Origin: Zeimonas sp046347945
GTDB taxonomy: Bacteria > Pseudomonadota > Gammaproteobacteria > Burkholderiales > Burkholderiaceae_E
Reading direction: 5' to 3'
Length of the DNA: 64,000 bases
NCBI GenBank assembly: GCA_046347945.1
Contig: JAXMFB010000017.1
Coordinates: 25,372 to 89,371, forward strand
How positions within the stretch are numbered: the first letter of the stretch is position 1; each line of letters begins with the position of its first letter. This document shows, one piece after another, positions 36,115 to 45,171 of this stretch. A program made the position numbers and the translations under genes. The notes under the pieces were generated by a model, which was given only the letters and a program-made list of their open reading frames with translations, made no database searches and had not been told where the DNA came from.

Positions 36115-39086
36115 TCAGCCTTCGCCGCCCGGCCGGGTCTCGACCTGCTGCAGTGGCTCGGACACCGGCGCGCTGCGTGGACGGCGCGCGCGCGGCGGCC
36201 TCGGCGGCGGAACCTCGGCCGGCTCCTCCGCGGCGGCCGGCCGGGCGACCGTCTCGACCCACTGCAGGCCGGCGCCGGCCAGCATATGTTCGAGCTCGGC
36301 CTTCGGCAACTCGACCGGCGCAATCGGCTGGGCAGGCCGAGGCGGTGCTGCAACCGGCTGCGCTCGCGCGGCCGCGGGTTCCGCAGCCTCGGGTTCCGCG
36401 GCCGCGGGTGCCGCGGCCTCGGGTCGGGCGAGGACCGGCTCCTCCAGGGGGTCGGGACCGTCACCGGTTCGGCTTCGGGTTCGGCGGCCGGCTCGATCGC
36501 CGCGAACGGCAGCGTGGACTGGACGGCGTCCGGCATCTGCGCCTCCGCAGCGGCTTGCGCCGGGGCCGATTCGATCACCTCGCCGGCGATGGGCTCCTGC
36601 AACGGCTCGCCCGTCGCCGCAGCGGCTTCGCGTTCGCCGCCGCGCTCGCCGCCGCGACGGCCGCGGCGACGGCGGCCCCGACCGCGACGCGCTTCGTCGA
36701 CGCCTTCGGCGTCCGCCTCGCGGCCCGCCGCACCACCGGGCATGCCTTCGGTCGCAAGGCCGCCTTCGAACGCTTCGACGGGCGCGCTGTCCGCGAGCTG
36801 CGGTGCGGTGCCTTCGCCGACCTCGGTCGCTCCGATCAGCGCTTCGCGCTCGGCGCCGACGCCGACGCCGACGCCCTCGGCACGCGCCTCGGGGCGCGCC
36901 TCGGGGCGCTGGCGACCGCCGCGGCGTTCGCCACGCTCGCCACGCTCGGCGCGCTGGCCACGTTCGGCGCGCTCGCCACGCGCCGCTTCCTCCGCCTGAC
37001 GGGGTTGTGCCTCGCGCTCGGGACGGCGCTCTCGTGCCTCGCGTCCTTCACGGCCCTCGCGCGGCTCGCGCCGCTCCTGGCCGCGCGGGCCCCGGCCTTC
37101 GCCTTCGCCGCCGGCCGTCCGCTCGCCGCGCGGGCCGCGGCCCTCGCGGCCCTCACCGCCGCGACGCTCACGCGCCTCGCGGCCTTCGCGACCGCCAGTG
37201 CGCTCGCGTCCCTCGCGGCCACCAGTGCGCTCGCGACCCTCGCGGGCCCCACGCGGCCGTCGACCCCCTTCGCCTTCCGCCGCAGCCGGCTCCGTGGTCG
37301 CCGCGGCCACCGTCGGCGAGGCGCTCGCCTCGTTGGCGGGCTTGCGCCGGAACCAGTTCAGGATGCGTCCGAGCAGGCCATCGTCGCCGGTCGGGGCCGC
37401 TGCGACCACCGCCGTACGCGCGACCGGGCGCGGCTCGGCGCTGGCTACGGCAGGCACCGGGCTTGCCGGCACCGGGGGCGGTTGATCGGGGGTGATTCCC
37501 TTGACGACGGCCTCCTGGCGCGGCTTGGCAGGTTCGAGCTTGCTCTCGAGATAGGAGTTGTCCTCGGCCGGGGTGTCGGCCAGTGTGTGGCTGGCGCGGT
37601 AGCTGGACAGGCGCTCGTCGTCGTGGCGCAGGCGCTCGGCCTTGTAGTGCGGCGTCTCGAGGTGCTTGTTCGGGATCAGCACGATCTCGACCTTCAGCCT
37701 GGCCTCGAGCTTGTTCAGCTCGCTACGCTTCTCGTTGAGCAGGTAGGTGGCGACGTCGACCGGCACCTGCGCGTAGACCGCCGCGGTGCTCTCCTTCATT
37801 GCCTCTTCCTGGATCACGCGCAGGATGTGAAGGGCCGACGACTCGATGTCGCGGATCACGCCCGTGCCGTTGCAGCGCGGGCAGGTGATGTGCGATCCCT
37901 CGGCGAGCGCCGGGCGCAGCCGCTGGCGCGACAGCTCCATCAGGCCGAAGCGCGAGATCTTCCCGGTCTGGACCCGCGCGCGGTCGTAGTGCAGGGCATC
38001 CTTCAGCCGCTGCTCGACTTCGCGCTGGTTCTTCGGGTTCTCCATGTCGATGAAGTCGATGACGATCAGGCCACCGAGGTCGCGCAGGCGCATCTGGCGC
38101 GCGGCCTCGTCGGCCGCCTCGAGGTTCGTGCGAAGCGCCGTCTCCTCGATGTCCGAGCCCTTGGTGGCGCGCGCCGAGTTCACGTCGATCGCGACCAGGG
38201 CCTCGGTGTGATCGATGACCACCGCGCCGCCCGACGGGAGCGGCACGATCCGCGAGTAAGCGGTCTCGATCTGGTGCTCGATCTGGAAGCGCGAGAACAG
38301 GGGCGTGTCGTCGCGGTAGCGCTTGACCCGGTTGACCGTGTCGGGCATCACGTGCGCCATGAACTGGCGCGCCTGCTCGTAGATGTCGTCGGTGTCGATC
38401 AGGATCTCGCCGACGTCCTGCGTGAAGTAGTCGCGGATCGCGCGGATCACCAGGCTGGATTCCTGGTAGATCAGGAACGGGCCCGGCGCCGACCCGGCCG
38501 CCGATTCGATCGCCTTCCAGAGCTGCAGCAGGTAGTTCAGGTCCCATTGCAGTTCTTCGGCCGCGCGGCCGATGCCGGCCGTGCGCGCGATCAGGCTCAT
38601 TCCCGACGGGTACTCGAGCCTGTCCATCGTCTCGCGCAATTCCTGCCGGTCCTCGCCTTCGACGCGGCGCGAGACGCCACCGCCGCGCGGATTGTTCGGC
38701 ATCAGGACCAGGTAGCGCCCGGCCAGCGAGATGAAGGTCGTGAGCGCCGCGCCCTTGTTGCCGCGCTCTTCCTTGTCGACCTGGACGATGACTTCCTGGC
38801 CTTCGCTCACGGCGTCCTGGATGCGCGCCCGGGAGGCCTCGACGCCCGGTTTGAAGAATGCCTTCGAGATCTCCTTGAACGGCAGGAAGCCGTGGCGCTC
38901 CTCGCCGTAGTTGACGAAGCACGCCTCGAGGCTGGGCTCGACGCGGGTGATGACGCCCTTGTAGATGTTGCTCTTGCGGGACTCGCGGCCCGCCGACTCG
39001 ATGTCGATGTCGATCAGCTTCTGGCCGTCGACGATTGCCACGCGCAGCTCTTCGGCGTGCGTGGCGTTGAACAGCATTCGCTTCAT
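36115..39086 (-). CDS. rne: Ribonuclease E (apparent frameshift near the 3' end)
   Basis: Endoribonuclease E, degradosome scaffold. The N-terminal catalytic half shows MKRMLFNATHAEELRVAIVD, an S1 domain (about 36-120), a metal site AIDVNSARATKG, and the Zn-link CPRCNGTG. The C-terminal half is a low-complexity Arg/Gly/Glu-rich scaffold. The zero frame stays open to codon 879 and then departs from RNase E; the true C-terminus, ending EPLQQVETRPGGEG, is in another frame and stops at 36115. One extra C in a run of five (36447-36451 on the plus strand) would restore a 990-residue protein. Coordinates given are for the restored gene. Divergent from rluC. Confidence 0.9.
36373..36425. repeat. Ala/Pro/Glu-coding short repeat in rne
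   Basis: Imperfect repeats of GCGGCCGCGGGT and GCCTCGGGTTCC on the plus strand encode an (A)nEPE-like tract in the restored RNase E frame, just downstream of the frameshift. Confidence 0.5.
37195..37245. repeat. 27-bp tandem repeat in rne
   Basis: Two copies of a 24-base unit (37195-37218 and 37222-37245) with one mismatch and a 27-base period encode two 9-residue REGRERTGG units in the RNase E scaffold. The surrounding 400 bases are less regular variants of the same Arg/Glu/Gly pattern. Confidence 0.7.
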
Positions 39087-39610
39087 GCAAATGACTCCGT
39101 TGCGCGCTCACGGCGTGGCGGCGCGCGTCGGCCAGCGGGCCGATGCGAACGGAAGCGGAAGGAATGCGGCGCCGTCGCGGGCGCTAAGCGCTGGGGATCC
39201 GCCCAGGCGAGCGCGCGCGCGCCGGCATCGGGCAGGGCCCGGCCGGACGGACGACAGCGTTCGCAGACATGGGGTTCAGGAACCGCACTGGCTCTGCCGG
39301 CCGCCCGGAGGGCCGCCGGCTCGCATTCTTTCCGGAAAATTCCGCATCGGTCCGCGTTCCCTGTTCCCGGAGGATCGGGGAACCGCGGTTGAAGTGTTCT
39401 TCCTGTCGTGCAGGCGATCGGCTTCGATCCGCTTTCGGCGGAACCAGCCCGGTACAATCGGTTCTCGTGATACGGGATTCCGGAGTTCGATGCGCGGAAC
39501 TTCTGGTTCGACGCGCTTCGCCGGAGCATCCGTGGACGCGAGCCGGTCGCCCCGCAAGGCGGCCGTTCCGGTCGGGCCGGGATCGCACACAACGGCCAAA
39601 GTATAGCAAC
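39087..39610. other. 524-base divergent intergenic region between rne and rluC
   Basis: No gene is supported here. It should hold the rne 5' leader, which in other proteobacteria is long and mediates autoregulation, and promoters for both genes. Candidates on the plus strand are TACAAT (39453-39458) and TATAGC (39602-39607). It is richer in A and T than its surroundings around 39340-39480. I could not assign the rne -10 box with confidence. Confidence 0.6.
39602..39607 (+). promoter_or_regulatory. Putative -10 box next to the rluC start
   Basis: TATAGC ends 3 bases before GTG 39611; transcription would start at or just after the start codon. The upstream TACAAT at 39453 is the alternative promoter. 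Confidence 0.3.
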
Positions 39611-40693
39611 GTGAGCACCCTGCGTACAAAAACAGAGTCCGTGCCGGCCCCGGAACCGGTTCGGCACGTGCCGATCGACGACGACGATGCCGGCCAGCGC
39701 CTGGACAACTTCCTCGTGCGGCTGTGCCGGGAGGTGCCGAAGAGCCACCTGTACCGGCTGATCCGCAGCGGCCAGCTGCGCGTGAACGGCAAGCGCCAGA
39801 CGGCCGACTATCGCCTGCAGGCGGGCGATTCGGTCCGCATTCCGCCGATCCGGCTGTCGCCCGATGCCGCGACGGCAGCGCGCGAGACCGGCGCGTCGGC
39901 CGACGACCCAGTCAGGCGTGCGCGGGCAGGGCTGGCGAGACGCCTTCCCGTTCTCCACGAGGACGAATGGCTGCTGGCGATCGACAAGCCGGCGTCGGTC
40001 GCAGTCCACGGCGGCAGCGGCGTCTCCAGCGGCGTGATCGAGCAACTGCGCGCCGCGCGGCCGCATGCGCGCTTTCTGGAACTCGTGCACCGTCTCGATC
40101 GGGAAACGTCGGGGGTGCTGCTGGTCGCGCTCAGGCGCGCCGCGCTGGTGACCCTGCACGCCCAACTGCGCGAGCGCGACACCGACAAGCGCTACCTCGC
40201 GATCGTCGCCGGACGCTGGCCGCTGCGCACGCGTACGCTGGCCTGGCCGCTGCATCGCCACGAGGCGCCCGACGGCGACCGGCGCGTGTCCGTGAAGGCG
40301 GGCGGCCACGAGGCGGTCACGCGGGTGACCGGACTGCTGCGGTTCGCGCTGCCCGATCTCGGCGAGTTCTCGCTGGTCGAGGCCAGGCTCGAAACGGGCC
40401 GCACCCATCAGATCCGTGTCCACCTTGCCCACGCCGGTTGCCCGATCGTCGGTGACCCGAAATACGGCCGCTTCGAACTGAACCGCGAGATGGCCCGGCG
40501 CGGGTTCAGGCGGATGTACCTGCACGCGCACTCGATCGTGTTTCGCCACCCGGACGGAGGGCGCCGGACGCGGGTCGAGGCGCCGATGCCCGAAGAGTTC
40601 GAAGCGCTGCTGCGCGCCGCCGGCACCAGCTGGGCGCCGGACGCAGGCGGTGCGGCACGGCGTTCCGGAACGGGCGGCGGAGGGCCCGGATGA
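39611..40693 (+). CDS. rluC: 23S rRNA pseudouridine synthase RluC
   Basis: 360 residues from GTG 39611, the start that gives the usual N-terminus before DDDDAGQRLDNFL. The S4 RNA-binding domain is about 20-85 (PKSHLYRLIRSGQLRVN). The catalytic domain has HRLDRETSGVLLV with the active Asp, and GRTHQIRVHLAH. RluC makes pseudouridines at 955, 2504 and 2580 (E. coli numbering). The divergent pairing with rne is conserved in proteobacteria. Its stop overlaps the HAD gene start. Confidence 0.93.
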   Translation: MSTLRTKTESVPAPEPVRHVPIDDDDAGQRLDNFLVRLCREVPKSHLYRLIRSGQLRVNGKRQTADYRLQAGDSVRIPPIRLSPDAATAARETGASADDPVRRARAGLARRLPVLHEDEWLLAIDKPASVAVHGGSGVSSGVIEQLRAARPHARFLELVHRLDRETSGVLLVALRRAALVTLHAQLRERDTDKRYLAIVAGRWPLRTRTLAWPLHRHEAPDGDRRVSVKAGGHEAVTRVTGLLRFALPDLGEFSLVEARLETGRTHQIRVHLAHAGCPIVGDPKYGRFELNREMARRGFRRMYLHAHSIVFRHPDGGRRTRVEAPMPEEFEALLRAAGTSWAPDAGGAARRSGTGGGGPG

Positions 40694-41346
40694 AGCAGCG
40701 CTTCCGCCTCGTCGTGTTCGACTGGGACGGCACCCTGATCGATTCGACCGCCGCGATCGTCCACGCGATCCGCGCCTCGGCGGCGGACCTCGGCCTGCCG
40801 GTGCCCTCGCGCGAGCAGGCCTCGCACGTGATCGGCCTGGGCCTGCTCGAGGCGGTCCGCATGGCCGTGCCGACCATCGATCGCGCGCAGCTGCCCGCCT
40901 ACGTCGAGCGCTACCGCCATCACTACCTGCGCCGCGACGCGCAGCTCGAGCCCTTCGAGGGCGTGCCGCAGCTGCTCGGCGATCTCGCCGACAACGGCGC
41001 CTGGCTCGCAGTGGCCACCGGAAAGTCGCGGGCAGGATTGAACCGGGCGCTCGACCAGATGGGCTGGACCGGGCGCTTTCTCACGACGCGCTGCGCCGAC
41101 GAGGGCGCACCGAAGCCCGACCCCTGGATGCTGCGCGACATCTGCGACGAGCTTGGCCTGGGGGTGTCCGAGGCGCTGATGGTCGGCGACACGACGCACG
41201 ACCTGGGCATGGCTCGCGCGGCCGGTGCCGCCGCGATTGCCGTCACCTACGGCGCGCACCCGCGCGAGGCGCTCGAGGCCGAACCGGCGCTGGCCGTCGT
41301 CGATTCGGTCGTCGAGCTCCGCGAGGCGCTGCTGGCGAGGGTGTGA
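40690..41346 (+). CDS. HAD-IA hydrolase (phosphoglycolate phosphatase-like)
   Basis: 218 residues. The ATG overlaps the rluC stop (ATGA). Motif I is VFDWDGTLIDS, motif II is in AVATGKSRAGL, motif III is the Lys in APKPDPWML, and motif IV is VGDTTHDLGMARAAG. The cap is helical, as in Gph and pyrophosphatase PpaX. The substrate is a small phosphate ester; which one is unknown. The rluC-HAD-Rieske-S49 order looks like one transcript. Confidence 0.9.
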   Translation: MKQRFRLVVFDWDGTLIDSTAAIVHAIRASAADLGLPVPSREQASHVIGLGLLEAVRMAVPTIDRAQLPAYVERYRHHYLRRDAQLEPFEGVPQLLGDLADNGAWLAVATGKSRAGLNRALDQMGWTGRFLTTRCADEGAPKPDPWMLRDICDELGLGVSEALMVGDTTHDLGMARAAGAAAIAVTYGAHPREALEAEPALAVVDSVVELREALLARV

Positions 41347-41364
41347 CGCCGTGAGGGAAGAAGA

Positions 41365-41388
41365 GGGAAGGGAGAAGGGAGGAGGGGG
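41365..41388 (+). repeat. Polypurine tract with G-quadruplex potential
   Basis: Four G runs of at least three (41365-67, 41370-72, 41377-79, 41384-88) are separated by loops of 2, 4 and 4 purines. The whole 41353-41388 stretch is purine only. It lies between the HAD stop and the likely start of the Rieske gene. Confidence 0.5.
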
Positions 41389-41416
41389 TGGCTCGGCGGA
41401 CGGGGGCGGTGGCGCC

Positions 41417-41788
41417 GTGGCGACTGCCTGGATCGACGTCTGCGCGGTCGACGACCTGGTCGAGGGCGGCGAGGGCGTGCGGTTCGCATGGGGCACTTCG
41501 GGTGAGGGCGGACGTCCGGTGCCGGCCTTCGTGGTGCGCTTCGAAGGGCAGCCGCGCGCGTACCTGAACCGCTGCGCACACGTCGCGATGGAACTCGACT
41601 GGCTGCCCGGCCGGTTCTTCGACGACGCGGGCCTATACTTGGTCTGCGCGACGCACGGCGCGATGTACGAGCCGGACAGCGGACTTTGCGTGGCAGGCCC
41701 GTGTCGCGGCGCGGCGCTGGAGGCGCTGCGTTGCGAGGAAATCGGCGGGCGCGTGAGGGTTGCGGCCGAGCCGCCGTCGGGTCGATGA
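41417..41788 (+). CDS. Rieske [2Fe-2S] ferredoxin-like protein
   Basis: 123 residues from GTG 41417. The frame is open to GTG 41351, but the extra 22 residues are a Gly/Glu/Lys tract encoded by the purine run and look untranslated. The [2Fe-2S] ligands are in NRCAHVAMELDW and CATHGAMYEPDSGLC (CxH...CxxH). It lacks a membrane anchor and an oxygenase domain, so it is a small soluble electron carrier or regulator subunit. Partner unknown; it is conserved beside the S49 peptidase. Confidence 0.82.
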   Translation: MATAWIDVCAVDDLVEGGEGVRFAWGTSGEGGRPVPAFVVRFEGQPRAYLNRCAHVAMELDWLPGRFFDDAGLYLVCATHGAMYEPDSGLCVAGPCRGAALEALRCEEIGGRVRVAAEPPSGR

Positions 41789-41804
41789 ACTCCGGAACAC
41801 TGCG

Positions 41805-42785
41805 ATGAGCGAACAGGACGTGCCGGCGCGCGCACAGGCGCCCGATGGAAGGTGGGAACGCGAGGTGCTCGAGAAGCTCGTGCTCGACACCCTGCAGGAA
41901 AAGCGGCGCGCGCGCCGATGGGGCATTTTCTTCAAGCTGCTCGTGTTCGCCTGGCTGGCTGCTGCACTGCTGATGGCCGGCGGCTGGCTCGTGCGCGAAG
42001 CCAAGGTGGCCACCGGCCGGCACACGGCGCTGGTCGAGTTGAACGGCGTCATCGCCGCCGGCGGCGAGGCTTCGGCCGAGGACATCGTGACGTCGCTGCG
42101 CGCGGCCTTCGACGACGACAAGACCGTCGGCGTGGTGCTGCGGATCAACAGTCCCGGCGGCAGCCCGGTGCAGGCCGGCATCATCCATGACGAGATTCGG
42201 CGGCTGCGCACGATCCACCCGAATACGCCGCTCTATGCGGTGGTCGAGGAGGTCTGCGCGTCGGGCGGGTATTACGTGGCTGCCGCAGCCGATCGCATCT
42301 ACGTCGACAAGGCCAGCCTGGTCGGATCGATCGGTGTGCTGATGGAAGGCTTCGGCTTCGTCGGCGCGATGGAGAAGCTCGGCGTCGAGCGTCGACTGCT
42401 CACGGCCGGCACGAACAAGGGGTTTCTCGACAGTTTCTCGCCCCTGCCCGAAGACCAGCGACGCCACGCCCAGCAGATGCTCGACGAGATCCACAAGCAG
42501 TTCATCGACGTCGTCCGCGCCGGGCGCGGCAGTCGCCTGAAGGAGTCGCCCGACCTATTCTCCGGGCTGGTCTGGACCGGCGCGCACAGCGTCGAGATGG
42601 GCCTGGCCGACGGCATGGGCACCGTCGACTCCGTCGCCCGCGACGTGATCAAGGCCGAAGACGTCGTCGACTTCTCCACTCGCAAGAACCTCGCCGAGCG
42701 GCTGGCGCGGCGCCTGGGAGCAACGGCCGGGGAGACCATGGCCCGCGCGCTGGGCATCGCGGCGCAGACGCCGACGCTGCGCTGA
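41805..42785 (+). CDS. S49 family signal peptide peptidase (SppA/SohB-like)
   Basis: 326 residues from ATG 41805. One membrane helix (LLVFAWLAAALLMAGGWLV, about 45-64) anchors a periplasmic protease domain. The nucleophile Ser lies in EEVCASGGYYVAAAADRIY and the general-base Lys in VDKASLVGSIGVL. It is the short form (about 36 kDa) with one protease domain, acting as an oligomer to degrade cleaved signal peptides. Convergent with the methyltransferase gene. Confidence 0.91.
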   Translation: MSEQDVPARAQAPDGRWEREVLEKLVLDTLQEKRRARRWGIFFKLLVFAWLAAALLMAGGWLVREAKVATGRHTALVELNGVIAAGGEASAEDIVTSLRAAFDDDKTVGVVLRINSPGGSPVQAGIIHDEIRRLRTIHPNTPLYAVVEEVCASGGYYVAAAADRIYVDKASLVGSIGVLMEGFGFVGAMEKLGVERRLLTAGTNKGFLDSFSPLPEDQRRHAQQMLDEIHKQFIDVVRAGRGSRLKESPDLFSGLVWTGAHSVEMGLADGMGTVDSVARDVIKAEDVVDFSTRKNLAERLARRLGATAGETMARALGIAAQTPTLR

Positions 42786-42871
42786 CGCCGGCGCTGCGCC
42801 GAGATCGCCGTTGCGCCGAGCCGCTGCCCAGCGCGACGCCGATGCGCCGTCGGCCAACGCCGCGCGGCGCC

Positions 42872-43687
42872 CTAGCGCTGTCGGGAACCGCGTTCACGGC
42901 GCGCCGGGGGGACGTTCGACGGGCTGCGCGCAGGCTGTCCGAAGCGGGGGCGCGCCGACGCGGGCTCGGCCTGCAACCCGAATACGGTAGGCGTCCTGGG
43001 CAGCTCGCGGGCCGCGGCGCGCCAGCCGGCGACGGTTTCGACGACGATGCGCTCGGTCGCAAGGCTGAGGTCGCTCGCGACCAGCAGGCGCGTCGTCGGC
43101 GACAGGGCCTGCATCGCCGCGTCCAGCAACGCCTGGTTTCGATACGGCGTCTCGATGACGAGGATCGCCTCGTCGTCGCGGGCCGATCGCTGCTCGAGCT
43201 CGCGCAGCCGGGCGAGCCGCTCGGCGGCCTGCGTCGGCACGTAGCCCACGAACGAGAAGCGCTGCCCGTTCAGGCCCGAGGCCATCAGCGCGAGCACCAG
43301 CGAGCTCGGCCCGATCAATGGGCAGACGGTGACGCCCGCCGCATGGGCGGCAGCCACCAGCGCGGCGCCGGGGTCGGCGATCGCAGGCACCCCGGCCTCC
43401 GACAACAGGCCGCCGTCGCGTCCCGCGAGGATCGGCGCGAGCAACTCGGGAATCTGAGTCGCCGGCGTGTGCTCGCTCAGCTCGCGCAAGTCGAGCGCCT
43501 GCAGCGGCGCTCGCGTGCCCGCTGCCTTCAGGAATGCGCGCGCGGTCCTGGCGTTCTCCACCACGAAATAGTCGAGCGGCTCGATCGCGGCGAGGGTGTC
43601 GGCCGGCAGGACGCGATGCGGGTCGCTGTCGGCGCCCAGTGGCGTCGGGATCAGCCAGAGTCGGCCGGGAGGCAGCGGGGCAGGCAT
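42872..43687 (-). CDS. SAM-dependent methyltransferase, RsmI-like
   Basis: 271 residues of tetrapyrrole methylase fold. WLIPTPLGADSD, VVENARTARAFLKAAG, LLSEAGVPAIADPGAALV and GPSSLVLALMASGLNGQRF parallel the RsmI motifs (16S rRNA C1402 2'-O-methylation). The betaproteobacterial gene next to maf is a paralogue of the true rsmI, so the exact substrate is uncertain. The last 30 residues are an Arg/Pro-rich tail. It starts 8 bases after maf ends. Confidence 0.82.
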   Translation of the reverse strand: MPAPLPPGRLWLIPTPLGADSDPHRVLPADTLAAIEPLDYFVVENARTARAFLKAAGTRAPLQALDLRELSEHTPATQIPELLAPILAGRDGGLLSEAGVPAIADPGAALVAAAHAAGVTVCPLIGPSSLVLALMASGLNGQRFSFVGYVPTQAAERLARLRELEQRSARDDEAILVIETPYRNQALLDAAMQALSPTTRLLVASDLSLATERIVVETVAGWRAAARELPRTPTVFGLQAEPASARPRFGQPARSPSNVPPARRERGSRQR

Positions 43688-43695
43688 CGCGGCCT

Positions 43696-44295
43696 TCAGG
43701 CGCCCAACGGCGACAGGCCGGCGTGACGCAGCATCCGCGTGAGCGCGATCAGCGGCAGCCCGATCAGTGCGGTCGGGTCGTCGCCCTCGATCGCCTCGAG
43801 CAGGGCGATCCCGAGTCCCTCGGCCTTGGCGGCGCCGGCGCAATCCCATGGCTGCTCGAGCTGCAGGTAGCGCTCGATCTCCGCGTCGTCCAGGCACCGG
43901 AAGCGCACGCGCGTGGTGACGCACGCGCGCTCGTCGAAGCCGTCGGCCTGGCGCATCACGCACAGCGCCGTGTGGAAGTCCATCGTGCGGCCCGAGGCGG
44001 CGCGAAGCTGCTCGCGCGCCCGCTCATGGTTGCCAGGCTTGCCGATCGAAGCCACCCCGTCGAGCGTGGCCGCCTGGTCCGAGCCGATGACGAGCGCCTG
44101 CGGATGGCGGCGGGCCACGGCGCGGGCCTTCTCGGCGGCCAGGCGCAGCGCCTGCGCGTCGGGCCGCTCGCCGGACAGCGCCGATTCGTCGACGCCTGGC
44201 GCCACGACTGCGAACGGCAGGGCCAGGCGCGACAGCAATTCGCGCCGGTAGCGCGAGGTCGATGCAAGGATCAGCGGGGAGGCGGAAGTCGACAC
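43696..44295 (-). CDS. Maf family nucleotide pyrophosphatase (YceF-like)
   Basis: 199 residues from GTG 44295, the first codon before the conserved LILASTSRYRRELLSRL. PGVDES, AAEKARAVA, VIGSDQAA and GKPGNHERAREQL are Maf motifs. The position beside yceD and rpmF and the motif variant fit the YceF type, which hydrolyses m7GTP. No ribosome site is seen. Cotranscribed with the downstream RsmI-like gene; divergent from yceD. Confidence 0.9.
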   Translation of the reverse strand: MSTSASPLILASTSRYRRELLSRLALPFAVVAPGVDESALSGERPDAQALRLAAEKARAVARRHPQALVIGSDQAATLDGVASIGKPGNHERAREQLRAASGRTMDFHTALCVMRQADGFDERACVTTRVRFRCLDDAEIERYLQLEQPWDCAGAAKAEGLGIALLEAIEGDDPTALIGLPLIALTRMLRHAGLSPLGA

Positions 44296-44385
44296 GCGGT
44301 GTCCGGGCGTGAAGGGCAGAGGCTGAAGGGCGCAGGCTGCGGGATCGCGGCAGCGGGGCGCGAGACGTCGGCGCGCCCCGGCCGC

Positions 44386-44391
44386 TATGAT
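44386..44391 (+). promoter_or_regulatory. -10 box of yceD
   Basis: TATGAT, 16 bases before the yceD ATG, so the leader would be about 9 bases. No good -35 is seen. Confidence 0.45.
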
Positions 44392-44406
44392 ACGGAAGCA
44401 CGAGCC

Positions 44407-44940
44407 ATGCAACGCACGATCGACACCAGCGAGTTGGCGCGCGCCGGCAGCGAGCTGTCCGGCGCGTATCCGCTCGCCGGCATGGAACGCCTGGGTTCGT
44501 TGCTCGCCGACCGTCAGGGCGAGGTCGCCTGGCGGCTGCGCGCCTGGCGCGCCGGGCGCGCCGACGGTGCGAGCGAAGACCGCATGGCGTTGTCGATCGT
44601 TGCCACGGTGCGCATGGCCTGCGTGCGGTGCATGGCCCCGGTCACGGTGGAACTGTCGGCCGAACGGTCGTACCGGCTGGCGCGCAGCGAGGCCGAGGCC
44701 GAGCGGCTCGACCTCGACGACCAGGTCCACGACGTCCTGGCCGGCGGCCGGCGCTTCGATCTCGCCGGCCTGGTCGAGGACGAGGCGATCATGGCCCTGC
44801 CGGCCACGCCACGCCACGAGCGCTGCGACCTGCCGGGGGTCGCCGGCCAGGCTGTCGACGACGACGCGCTCCGCCGCCCGTTCGCCGCCCTCGAGCGACT
44901 GAAGAACGGTGCGCAAAATACTGATATAATTGAAGATTAA
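44407..44940 (+). CDS. yceD: YceD family protein (DUF177), 23S rRNA accumulation
   Basis: 177 residues. MACVRCMAPVTVEL (CxxC), then an acidic stretch and the C-terminal HERCDLPG are seen. Conserved in bacteria and plants upstream of rpmF, it affects 23S rRNA accumulation. The yceD-rpmF-plsX order is classical. A strong promoter for rpmF lies in its last codons. Confidence 0.9.
   Translation: MQRTIDTSELARAGSELSGAYPLAGMERLGSLLADRQGEVAWRLRAWRAGRADGASEDRMALSIVATVRMACVRCMAPVTVELSAERSYRLARSEAEAERLDLDDQVHDVLAGGRRFDLAGLVEDEAIMALPATPRHERCDLPGVAGQAVDDDALRRPFAALERLKNGAQNTDIIED
44922..44930 (+). promoter_or_regulatory. Extended -10 promoter of rpmF-plsX-fab operon
   Basis: TGATATAAT matches the extended -10 consensus TGnTATAAT exactly. 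It lies within the last codons of yceD, 29 bases before the rpmF ATG, and would give a leader of about 22 bases with the ribosome site GGGAG (44948-44952). Confidence 0.75.
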
Positions 44941-44958
44941 TCTTTCCGGGAGCCAAGC

Positions 44959-45141
44959 ATGGCCGTCCAGCAGAACAAGAAGTCGCCGTCCAAGCGCGGC
45001 ATGCACCGCGCGCACGACTTCCTCTCGACTCCGCCGCTGGCCGTCGAGCCGACCACCGGTGAAGTGCACCTGCGCCACCACGTCAGCCCGAACGGCTTCT
45101 ATCGCGGCAAGAAAGTCGTCAAGACCAAAGCCGACGAGTAA
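44959..45141 (+). CDS. rpmF: 50S ribosomal protein L32
   Basis: 60 residues, MAVQQNKKSPSKRGMHRAHD and a C-terminal GKKVVKTK. No Cys residues, so it is the Zn-independent form usual in proteobacteria. GGGAG lies six bases before the ATG. First gene of the rpmF-plsX-fab transcript. Confidence 0.97.
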   Translation: MAVQQNKKSPSKRGMHRAHDFLSTPPLAVEPTTGEVHLRHHVSPNGFYRGKKVVKTKADE

Positions 45142-45171
45142 GACTGCGCCGCGGCCAACACGGGCGCGAGC

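Noticed and set aside
36153..39392. 1079-codon open frame antisense to rne
   Set aside because: High GC and the codon pattern of rne keep the opposite frame open. The product is Arg/Leu/Ala-rich with no recognisable domain and no ribosome site.
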